51,164 bases of DNA from Modicisalibacter coralii (lineage in GTDB: Bacteria > Pseudomonadota > Gammaproteobacteria > Pseudomonadales > Halomonadaceae), in NCBI RefSeq assembly GCF_004117855.1, contig NZ_QWBW01000009.1:1-51164 (forward strand), read 5' to 3'. Numbering within the stretch: the first letter of the stretch is position 1; every line of letters begins with the position of its first letter. The translations under genes and the position numbers were made by a program. Positions 8,894 through 16,603 of this stretch are shown piece after piece. A model generated the notes under the pieces. That model was not told where the DNA came from and did no database searches. It worked only from the letters and a program-made list of their open reading frames with translations.

Positions 8894-9401
8894 GGGTCCC
8901 TTCCTGTCTCGTCTACACGTGAGCCCGGTGGGCAGCGATCCCTTCAGCATGGACGACTTGCGCCCGGGGTGCATGCTCAAAGGGGGTATTGTCGGCGCCA
9001 TCACGGGCTCGTTCCGGGGGCGGAAGGTACCGCGGCAGGTCGTTGCCATCGCGATGCGCGATCCTGAAAACGCTATGGACCTGTCGGGAGCGGGTAGCCA
9101 GCGCCGGTGCGACGCTGAAGCCAGCGGTGTTAAAGAAAGGCTTTGGTCTGCCGATAAGGACGGTGAAAATCCTGCATTATTCTTCGAATAATTCGTGTGA
9201 GCGGCGGTGCCGGGAGGGAAGCTTTTCTGAAAAAGCATCGGCCCGGTTTTTCGGTGATTCTTGATTTTGTTCTTAATGAATGGAGCCGTTTTCTATTAAA
9301 ATAATGTAGGAGTATGGGTCGAAAATTGATGGTAATCCAGGTCGTATGGTCGATTTATCTGGAAATTAGGGAACGGCATCCTGTGCAGGGGATAGAGACT
9401 T
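8894..9401. other. 508-bp intergenic region, no gene seen
   Basis: This gap separates the divergent DUF2252 and diguanylate cyclase starts. Open frames here lack a ribosome site and family-like sequence. The last 160 bases are AT-rich (TATTAAAATAATG near 9293-9305) and probably hold the cyclase promoter, but I could not pair a convincing -35 and -10. Confidence 0.5.
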
Positions 9402-10628
9402 TTGTCATCAATCAACAAGCAGTTCAGTGTACACTGGCTGACGGGCCAGTTCCGTGACGTCGACCAGGAGGCCGTGTATCGCCGGTCGATCGGTTCGCGA
9501 GTGCGGCTCGAAACCGCGCTTGCGTTGGTCGTGGCGGCGCTGATCTATGGCATGTTTGCGATTGCCGACTACCAGATCCTGGGCTTGAGCCGAGAGTATT
9601 ACCGGTTGATCACCATGCGTGCGGTGGTGGTCGGCCTCTGTCTGATTCTGGCAGTTCTCATTGCATGCAGGCACCGATACTCCCATGAAACCTGGTTGCA
9701 TGCCATGCCGTTATGGATACTGGCGACGGGTATCATACTGATCGTTCCCCTGCGTCCCGAGAGCCTTTCAACCCAGGTAACGGCGGTGGTCGTGGCCACC
9801 ATGGCCTTCTATCTTCTGATCCCCAATCGACTGACGGTCGTGACGTTCGCCAGCCTCTATTTGAGCATCGGCTTCTTGATCTCTGCAGCCCTGTTTGTTG
9901 ATGCTAAATCGATGGGGGTGGTGCGTGTCGCGTTATTGTTGATCATGGCCAACGGTGTTGGCTTCTTTGCCTTGCTGCGTCTGGAGAAATTACAGCGCCG
10001 GCAATTTTTCCTGCTCCATGAAGAGCGTGACCAGAATCGTCAATTACTCGGTGAGATAGCGCACCGCGAGTTGCTGGAGGAACAATTGCGTCGGGTCGCC
10101 GAGCGGGATGCCCTGACGGGTCTGAATAGCCGCCGTCATTTCATGAAGCTGGCCGAGGCGCTCTTGCAGGTTTCGCGCGTGGAAAAGACACCCTTCAGCC
10201 TGTTCATGATCGACGTGGATCATTTCAAGCGTATCAATGATACCTGGGGTCACAGTCAAGGGGACTGGGTCCTGGCCAGGATCTCGGAAGTCTGTGCGCA
10301 TTCGCTCCGGCCCACGGATGTGATAGGTCGTTTCGGGGGTGAAGAGTTCGTGGTGGCCCTGCCAGATACCGGCGCCGACGGGGCCTTGAGGGTTGCGGAG
10401 CGCTTGAGGAAACGGGTCGCCGAACTGCCCGCCGATGAAGAAATGCGTGAGCTGCGTCTGAGCATCACCATCGGCGTCGCGGTGGCTCATGGCGATGAGG
10501 TCGATCTGCAGGCCCTGATCACCCGCGCGGATCGGGCGCTTTACGTCGGCAAGCGCGAGGGCAGGGACCGGGTCGTGGCCTGTGGTGAAGGCAGTGATGC
10601 GGAGAATGAGGATAGTGGTCTGCAATGA
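9402..10628 (+). CDS. Membrane-bound diguanylate cyclase (GGDEF)
   Basis: The 408-residue protein has about six transmembrane helices (residues 38-195), a short coiled linker rich in Glu/Arg (196-232) and a C-terminal GGDEF domain (233-395). The active-site loop is GGEEF (312-316), an active variant. The RPTD motif at 303-306, five residues before it, is the product-inhibition I-site (RxxD). It should make c-di-GMP at the inner membrane in response to an unknown signal sensed by the membrane part. The start is a TTG at 9402 preceded by AGGGGA. No phosphodiesterase is nearby. Confidence 0.93.
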   Translation: MSSINKQFSVHWLTGQFRDVDQEAVYRRSIGSRVRLETALALVVAALIYGMFAIADYQILGLSREYYRLITMRAVVVGLCLILAVLIACRHRYSHETWLHAMPLWILATGIILIVPLRPESLSTQVTAVVVATMAFYLLIPNRLTVVTFASLYLSIGFLISAALFVDAKSMGVVRVALLLIMANGVGFFALLRLEKLQRRQFFLLHEERDQNRQLLGEIAHRELLEEQLRRVAERDALTGLNSRRHFMKLAEALLQVSRVEKTPFSLFMIDVDHFKRINDTWGHSQGDWVLARISEVCAHSLRPTDVIGRFGGEEFVVALPDTGADGALRVAERLRKRVAELPADEEMRELRLSITIGVAVAHGDEVDLQALITRADRALYVGKREGRDRVVACGEGSDAENEDSGLQ

Positions 10629-10718
10629 GACCGTCGTGGCCGGCCGACTGCGGCCGGATTCGCGATCTGTCGATTTCCTCGAGCCTGACATCCTGCGTTG
10701 CGGAGCCTGGCCTCGTAT

Positions 10719-11693
10719 TCACGTCTCTCGGCGAGTGGCCTGGCCACGGCCCGCCAGGATAACGCCCAACGCCGCGACGGCCATGCCGACCCAGCCCAGC
10801 ATGGGCATCGGCTCGTCGATCAGCAGCCACGCCAGTAGCGCCGCCGTCGGCGGAATCAGATAGAACAGTGCGGAGACCTGCGCCGCCGCGCCGCGGCGGA
10901 TCATCGCCAGCAGCAGCGTCAGCGCGATCAGCGAGTTGCCCACCACCAGGTAGCCCAACGAGGCGACCATCTCGACGGACCACACCAGCCGATACTGGCC
11001 GAACAGCAGCACCAGCGGCAGCGTGGTGACCAGACCGGTGGCGTACTGAATGGCGTTGGCGGTAACTGGGTGCAGCGGGCTGCCGAAGCGCTTCTCGTAG
11101 AGTGTGGCCGCACTGATGCCGAGCAGCGCGCCGACGGCGCAGACCAACCCTGCCAGCGAGTCACCGCCATGGGCCTCGCGTGCCACGATCACCAGCGCTG
11201 CCCCCGCCAGGCCCAGCCCCAGTCCCAGCCAGCGCCGGGCGTCGACCCGCTCACCCAGCAGGCGTGGTGCCAGCAGCGCGACCAGAATCGGCTGCAGCGA
11301 GATGATCAACGCCACCGTGGCTGCCGAGGCGCCTAGAGCGAAGCCGGTATAGCAGAATCCGAAGTAGAACGTCTGGATCAGCGCCCCGACCACGATCTGA
11401 TGACCCCATTCACGCCCCCGGGGCGGCAGCGGCGGGCGCAGCCAGAGCGCTGCCGGCAAGAGCACCAGGAGGACCAGCACGAAGCGCAGCGCCAGGAACA
11501 GCAGCGGATCGACGGCCTCGATACCGATCTTGGAGACCGGGAAGCCCAGCGACCAGAGCAGCAGGAAAAGCAGCGGCGCGCCGCGCGTCCACAGCGCACC
11601 GGGTGCCATGTCTTGCGGATCGGCCGCGGCAGCCTGAGCGGTTGGGTGCTGGTACCGGGGGTTGGGCTGGGGGGCGGAAGCGTGGCGCGACAT
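10719..11693 (-). CDS. DMT-superfamily transporter (EamA/RhaT type)
   Basis: This 324-residue membrane protein has about ten hydrophobic helices arranged as two EamA repeats (about 35-175 and 185-320), after a hydrophilic 30-residue N-terminal tail. GFPVSKIGIEAVDPLLFLALR and LIDEPMPMLGWVGMAVAALGV are typical repeat ends. Family members export or import metabolites such as amino acids; the substrate is not predictable here. It is divergent from a LysR gene across 150 bp, the classic transporter/LysR layout, so it is probably induced by that regulator's ligand. Its stop lies 90 bp from the convergent cyclase. Confidence 0.88.
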   Translation of the reverse strand: MSRHASAPQPNPRYQHPTAQAAAADPQDMAPGALWTRGAPLLFLLLWSLGFPVSKIGIEAVDPLLFLALRFVLVLLVLLPAALWLRPPLPPRGREWGHQIVVGALIQTFYFGFCYTGFALGASAATVALIISLQPILVALLAPRLLGERVDARRWLGLGLGLAGAALVIVAREAHGGDSLAGLVCAVGALLGISAATLYEKRFGSPLHPVTANAIQYATGLVTTLPLVLLFGQYRLVWSVEMVASLGYLVVGNSLIALTLLLAMIRRGAAAQVSALFYLIPPTAALLAWLLIDEPMPMLGWVGMAVAALGVILAGRGQATRRET

Positions 11694-11843
11694 GAGCTCT
11701 CTCCTCGGCCAGAAAACGCGAAACGGGCAGTCCCGCGGGACCGTACCGGCGCCGCTCGATCAGGACTTGCCCCAGTCTGGCGGGAAGCGCGAAGATAAGT
11801 CTCGTTACAGCAAAAGAATCCAGATATCACCCTGGCTTATGTC

Positions 11844-12725
11844 ATGAACCTGAACCAGATTCGCTTATTGGTCGCCCTGGGCGAGACCGGCAGTCTCTCG
11901 CGTGCCGCCGACCGGCTGGGCATGACCCAGTCTGGCGCCAGCCAGGCGCTGACCGCGTTGGAGGCCGATCTCGGCGCGTGCCTGGCCACGCGGCAGCGAC
12001 GCGGCATCGTGCTGACCCGGCTGGGTCAGCAGGTGCTCGAACAGGCCCACCGGGTGGTCGATGGGTTGACCACCATTCGCCAATTGGTCGACGCGTCTCA
12101 GGGTATCGCCCATGGCCGCCTGCGGTTGGGATGTCTGCCGTCGTTCGCGGCCACGCTGCTGCCGGAACTGCTGCGGGTCTTCGCCCAGCGCCACCCGGGG
12201 ATTCAGGTGGTCGCCATGGAGGGCACCGACGACGAGGTGGCGGCATGGCTGGCGGCGGGGCGCGTGGATATCGGCGTGGTCTGTGACCCCTCGCCGCTGC
12301 GTGGCGGGGTGACGCTGTGCCAGGACGAATGGCTCGCGGTGGTGCCCTCGCATCATCGCTGGGTGCGTCAGGGCCTCTCGCGGGTGGCGCTGGCGGCGGT
12401 GGCCGAGGAGCCGTTCGTGCTCGCCACCGGTGGCTGCTCCAGCAATGCCCGCACGCTGTTCGAAGCGGCGGGGCTTGCGCTTGACGATCTTCAGCTCGAG
12501 GTACGCGACTGGAACAGCGCGCTGACGCTGGTCGGCGAGGGGCTCGGCGTCGCGCTGGTGCCGTCGCTGCATCTGCCCCGGCAGCGCCAGGGCTGGCGCG
12601 CGCTGTCGCTGGAGGTCCCCTGTCGGCGTCAACTCGGGCTGGAGCTGGCCAACGGCGACACCCCGGCGCCCGGCGCTCATGCCTTTATCGATACGGCCGT
12701 GGAGGTGTTCGCGGAGCAGCGGTGA
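11844..12725 (+). CDS. LysR-family transcriptional regulator (paralogue of 5677-6582)
   Basis: The 293-residue protein has an N-terminal winged HTH (MTQSGASQALTALEADLG within residues 1-60) and an effector domain (about 88-285). It matches the LysR at 5677-6582 along its length, including the linker GRLRLGCLPS, HPGIQVVAMEGTDDEVAAWL and the (S/T)GGC motif, so the two derive from an old duplication. The likely target is the divergent DMT transporter at 11693, and probably its own promoter. An ATG start at 11844 gives the family's normal length. Confidence 0.92.
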   Translation: MNLNQIRLLVALGETGSLSRAADRLGMTQSGASQALTALEADLGACLATRQRRGIVLTRLGQQVLEQAHRVVDGLTTIRQLVDASQGIAHGRLRLGCLPSFAATLLPELLRVFAQRHPGIQVVAMEGTDDEVAAWLAAGRVDIGVVCDPSPLRGGVTLCQDEWLAVVPSHHRWVRQGLSRVALAAVAEEPFVLATGGCSSNARTLFEAAGLALDDLQLEVRDWNSALTLVGEGLGVALVPSLHLPRQRQGWRALSLEVPCRRQLGLELANGDTPAPGAHAFIDTAVEVFAEQR

Positions 12726-12901
12726 CCCGGGCGCTGGCTGACAGCCCCGTGGGCATCCAGACGTCAGCGTCGTCTACTGTGCCGAGCGCTCCCGCCGAGC
12801 CTTACCGTCTACGTGTGGCCCCGCTCTGCCAGGGTCTGATCCATCGTTGCGCGAGCCACTGTAAGGTGCCAGATTGGCTCGGCACATTCGAGGTTTGCCC
12901 T

Positions 12902-13453
12902 CTATTTCTGGTGGCTGAAGCTCATCAGGTAGATAGCGCCTGCCAGGGCCAGGACCGATACCGCCAGATAAATGGCATCCAATGGCGTCTGAAAGCGTAT
13001 ATCCACCACGGCGCGAAAAAACTCGATGATCACCGCCAGAATGACGACGCGAGCGATCTTGTCTTTCAACTGATCGAATGACTCGACATTGAAGGGATGC
13101 TTGGGCGCATAGTCTTCGGCCTGCTCGATCGGAGAGACAAAAAGCCGGTAGACGCCCAAGCCAAATACCAGCAGCACGATGGCTACCAGATAGATATCGA
13201 CGGCAATGACGATGTTCGGCACGACGGTTTCATGAATATCGACCCCCTGACCCAGGAAGTAGTATGCCGCCGCATCGATGACTATCTCGCAAATATCCAG
13301 CGTGCCGATGATGAAGAGCAGAAAGGCTCCCAGCAGGCTGGGAATCACGGCCGCCATGACCAGGAAGCGGGAGCCCCACAGGAATCGCTCGAAACGTTCC
13401 TCGAACCGGCGGTTTTGTCTTGTGGACGGTTCTCGCTTGTCCGGCGCTTGCAT
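12902..13453 (-). CDS. YqhA/UPF0114 family membrane protein
   Basis: The 183-residue protein has a charged N-terminal tail and four hydrophobic segments (about 28-52, 68-100, 130-150, 160-180). FERFLWGSRFLVMAAVIPSL and the segment with DQLKDKIARVVI and EFFRAVVDI match the UPF0114/YqhA family, inner-membrane proteins of unknown function. A strong ribosome site (AGGAGG) precedes the ATG at 13453. It is convergent with the LysR gene, with 176 bp between that hold nothing I recognise. There is no operon partner. Confidence 0.85.
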   Translation of the reverse strand: MQAPDKREPSTRQNRRFEERFERFLWGSRFLVMAAVIPSLLGAFLLFIIGTLDICEIVIDAAAYYFLGQGVDIHETVVPNIVIAVDIYLVAIVLLVFGLGVYRLFVSPIEQAEDYAPKHPFNVESFDQLKDKIARVVILAVIIEFFRAVVDIRFQTPLDAIYLAVSVLALAGAIYLMSFSHQK

Positions 13454-13810
13454 GATGCCTCCTGTCTGGTCGTTTGGCCTTCATCGTAGGTAATGCGAAG
13501 CACTTTACCCAGGTGTGTGGTTCCGCTCGGGCGCTTTTGAAAACATGTTTTCGATTTTCATCCGCTTGTCGCCCATCGCGTGCTTCTCCAGCTGGCTTCA
13601 CATGACGCTGGCAGCTGGCGTTGTTTAAGCGCCAGTTTGGATGATGCTGGCGTAAAAAACCGATGTCTGGCGTGCCGGTCCACGGGCGTGTACTCTTCCG
13701 GGCTGGATTTTAAACGCGAGATCTCGTTCGGCGTGGCTCATCCGCTATGAGGGGCTTATCGCTTAATACGCGTGATAGACGGCTATAAAAAGGATTTTAT
13801 TAAAGGAGCC
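13454..13810. promoter_or_regulatory. Intergenic region with palindrome and hairpin
   Basis: This 357-bp gap lies between the divergent YqhA-like and WG-repeat genes. At 13539-13552 is a perfect 14-bp palindrome, GAAAACATGTTTTC, which could be an operator. Near 13610-13635 CTGGCG and CGCCAG pair across an AT-rich loop, and GCTGGC/TCTGGC words repeat to about 13675. The last 40 bases are AT-rich and lead to the ribosome site AAAGGAG before 13811. No coding sequence is seen. Confidence 0.4.
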
Positions 13811-16603
13811 ATGATGTTTCGTGTCATTTCAATGTCTCTGGTCGGTGCGCTTGCCGCCGTTCTCTCTCCCGTTGCCCAGTCCGCGATCGTGCCCTGGCCC
13901 ACTCATTGTAACTGGCAGAGCGATCGTCTGAGCTGTTTCGGGGTCTTCCACGAGGGCTTGGCGCGCGCGCCACTGCTGGGAGACCTCGATGCGCGACGGC
14001 CGACCATAGGCTATGTCGACAAGTCCGGTGCGGTTGTGATCGAGCCACGGTTCGACGACGCGATGGATTTCGCCAACGGGCTGGCCGCCGTCTCCCTCGA
14101 CGGTAAGTGGGGATACATCGACGCCCGGGGCGAATGGGTCATTGCGCCGCAGTTCGAAGAGGCCAATCCGTTCGGCACGGGCGGCGCGGCGATGGTCAAG
14201 CAAGCGGGTCGCTATACGCTCATCGACCGTAATGGCGCGACCCTCAGGCGCCTGCCTTACGGGACATTCTATCGCTCCACGTTCCACCAGCCGGAAATAG
14301 CGCTGTTCCCGGTCAGAGTGCCGACGCCGCCCAAGGTCTGGCGGGTCGAGGATGGTGAGGGAGTGACGCTGCCCGAGAACACGGCCTTCTTGTCCGTCAG
14401 CGCCGAGGCGTCGGACGTCTTCGCCGTCCGGGTCAGGCAGTCGCCGGAGCGCGCGCGCTGGGGGATTCTCGACGCCAATGGGGAGTGGCGCCTGCCCCCG
14501 GCGGTGCTCGATGCCACGGACGAGCCGGTGACCGATGGCGAGCTGACGGCGGTCGAGGACGACGACACGTGGCGGCTGTACGACAACCAGGGCCGACTGC
14601 TGGGTACGCGCGACTACCGTTCGTTCAAGCCGTTGCTTACCGGTACCTGGGTCGCTGAAGGCGACGATCATGAACGGTGGCTGGTGGATGCGGCCGGCAA
14701 TGAGATCGAGACGCTCGAGCGCCGTGCCTCACCCTATGTTGAACGCGACGAGTTCGTCCTGTACGAGCTGGAGGATGCCGTCGTCATCGCCCGCCGCAAT
14801 GGCGAGACGCTTCGCATGGCCGCGCCCGGGCTCGAGACGCTCTATTACCGCGACGGTGTGCTCTGGCTGTATGACGAGGCCAGGAACGTCATGGATATCC
14901 GGGATCTCGCGGGTGACTCGTTGATCGACGACGCAACCCGCCAGCGTCTGAAGGAGTATCAAGTCGATCTGTTCACGCTGCCGGCGGATCTGAAGGCAGG
15001 CGATGGCGAGCGGTCGCTTCCTCTCGCCGCGCTGAAACCGCGCAAGGCTGGCCGGCCACTGGCGGTTCTGACCGCCGATGGAGAGATCGTCAGCAACGGG
15101 GACTGGGACGCATTCCCGGATACCGACGATGTGCTCGCGCCGGCCCTGGTGAAAACCCTCGAGGGGCGGATCGGCGCCATCGATGCCAACGGGGACTGGG
15201 TCATCCCTGCCGACTACGACGACATGGTGGCGTTCTCCGGTGACTATACGCTGGCCCAGCCCAACTTCGGTGGGCGGGTGGTCATCGTCGATCGAGACGG
15301 CGAGCGTTACCCGCTCAGCCCGCAAATCTTCGAGCACCAGCGCGGGTTCAACGCCGGTTTGCTCGAGTTCAGCGAACGCTCGTCGCAAGGGGATTCCCGA
15401 TGGGGACTCTGGAGTGTCGCCGAAGGTGCGGTAGTGGTGGAGCCCCGGTTCACGTCCATCTCCGAGTTCGTCGATGGCTATGCGCCGGCCGCGGTGCGAA
15501 CCGATGCCGGCGACGAACGCTGGGGGATCATCGACCGGCAGGGTGAGTGGGTCGTCGAGCCGTTGCACGAGGACCGGTCGTCGCCGGAGCGTATCGCCCC
15601 GGGTATCTACGAGATCAAGCGCCGTGCCGGTGAGGACGAACGCCGTAGCGACTGGCGTTACCAATTGGTCTCGACCGAGACCGGGGGACCGATCACCGAT
15701 CTGCTGTACGAGTCCGCGGAAGTGGCCGGGCCGGAGCGCCTGCTGGTCCAGCCAGTCGATGGCGGTGTCCGGCTCATCGATCACACGGGTAACACGCTGG
15801 CCAGCGGCGAGGGCCTGGTCGACCGTTTCGAGACCAACGGCACGCTGGCCCTCACGCTCTTCGAGGATCTCGATGGCGCCCTGGACAGTCACGGGGAGTG
15901 GCAGGTGGAGCCGGCCTATACGCAATCACTGGACTTCGTGCCGCCCCTGATGCAGGTGCGGGTCCATGATGGTCACGAGACCGTCGTGGTGGACGACGCG
16001 GGTAACGTTCAGCCGGTGGACAACCTGACGCCCATTCCCGGGATGATGCGCTACTCCCTGAACCTGGAGGACGACGATGCGACGGCGCTCGTCAACACCG
16101 ACGGTGAGGAACTGACGCGCATCCCGGGGCAGCGTGCCATCGATCAGGCTTCGGGGGCGAACGGCCTGGTCGCCTGGCGGGACGAGGGTGCGCGTCTCTA
16201 CGGCGTCATGAACGCGCAGGGCGAGAAGGTGACGGGGGCCCATTTCAGCAATTTGGGTCCCATGCGCGAGGATCGGGCGGCGTTCGAGCGTCGCAAGGTA
16301 TCGGGCGACCTTGTCGGCTTCATCGACCGGGCGGGTGAGATCGTCATCCCGGCCGCTTACGCTCGCGTCTCGACCTTCAGCGAGTCCCGGGCACTGGTTT
16401 TCGGCAACGGACAGGGGATGTTCTTCATCGATCCTCAGGGTCGGAAAACGTTTGGATTCGGCGTCCTCTGCAATCGGTTCGTGGTCACCAACCCCCAGGA
16501 TGAGGTGACCTGGCCGGCGGAACTCGATGAGACCACCTTCTCCTGTCTGGGAGAGGATTCCGGGGAAGAGAACGGTGCGCAAGACAAGGATGGTGCTCAA
16601 TGA
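13811..16603 (+). CDS. Exported WG-repeat protein, first of a tandem pair
   Basis: The start at 13811 (AAAGGAG eight bases upstream) gives 930 residues with a signal peptide ending near AQSA (about residue 24). The mature protein is built of degenerate WG repeats of 30-40 residues, for example KWGYIDARGEWVIAPQFEEA (99-118), RWGLW, RWGIIDRQGEWVVEP and GFIDRAGEIVIPAAY. A cysteine pair lies near the N-terminus (33 and 42) and another near the C-terminus (CNRFVV...WP...SC). The tail is acidic. WG repeats are thought to build beta-propeller or beta-rich interaction surfaces; no catalytic site is seen. It overlaps the next gene by four bases (ATGA), so the two are co-translated. A periplasmic or surface location is inferred. 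Confidence 0.85.
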   Translation: MMFRVISMSLVGALAAVLSPVAQSAIVPWPTHCNWQSDRLSCFGVFHEGLARAPLLGDLDARRPTIGYVDKSGAVVIEPRFDDAMDFANGLAAVSLDGKWGYIDARGEWVIAPQFEEANPFGTGGAAMVKQAGRYTLIDRNGATLRRLPYGTFYRSTFHQPEIALFPVRVPTPPKVWRVEDGEGVTLPENTAFLSVSAEASDVFAVRVRQSPERARWGILDANGEWRLPPAVLDATDEPVTDGELTAVEDDDTWRLYDNQGRLLGTRDYRSFKPLLTGTWVAEGDDHERWLVDAAGNEIETLERRASPYVERDEFVLYELEDAVVIARRNGETLRMAAPGLETLYYRDGVLWLYDEARNVMDIRDLAGDSLIDDATRQRLKEYQVDLFTLPADLKAGDGERSLPLAALKPRKAGRPLAVLTADGEIVSNGDWDAFPDTDDVLAPALVKTLEGRIGAIDANGDWVIPADYDDMVAFSGDYTLAQPNFGGRVVIVDRDGERYPLSPQIFEHQRGFNAGLLEFSERSSQGDSRWGLWSVAEGAVVVEPRFTSISEFVDGYAPAAVRTDAGDERWGIIDRQGEWVVEPLHEDRSSPERIAPGIYEIKRRAGEDERRSDWRYQLVSTETGGPITDLLYESAEVAGPERLLVQPVDGGVRLIDHTGNTLASGEGLVDRFETNGTLALTLFEDLDGALDSHGEWQVEPAYTQSLDFVPPLMQVRVHDGHETVVVDDAGNVQPVDNLTPIPGMMRYSLNLEDDDATALVNTDGEELTRIPGQRAIDQASGANGLVAWRDEGARLYGVMNAQGEKVTGAHFSNLGPMREDRAAFERRKVSGDLVGFIDRAGEIVIPAAYARVSTFSESRALVFGNGQGMFFIDPQGRKTFGFGVLCNRFVVTNPQDEVTWPAELDETTFSCLGEDSGEENGAQDKDGAQ

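Noticed and set aside
8894-9238. 115-codon N-terminal extension of the DUF2252 protein
   Set aside because: No ribosome site and no family similarity; the ATG at 8893 has a good site and starts a sensible domain.
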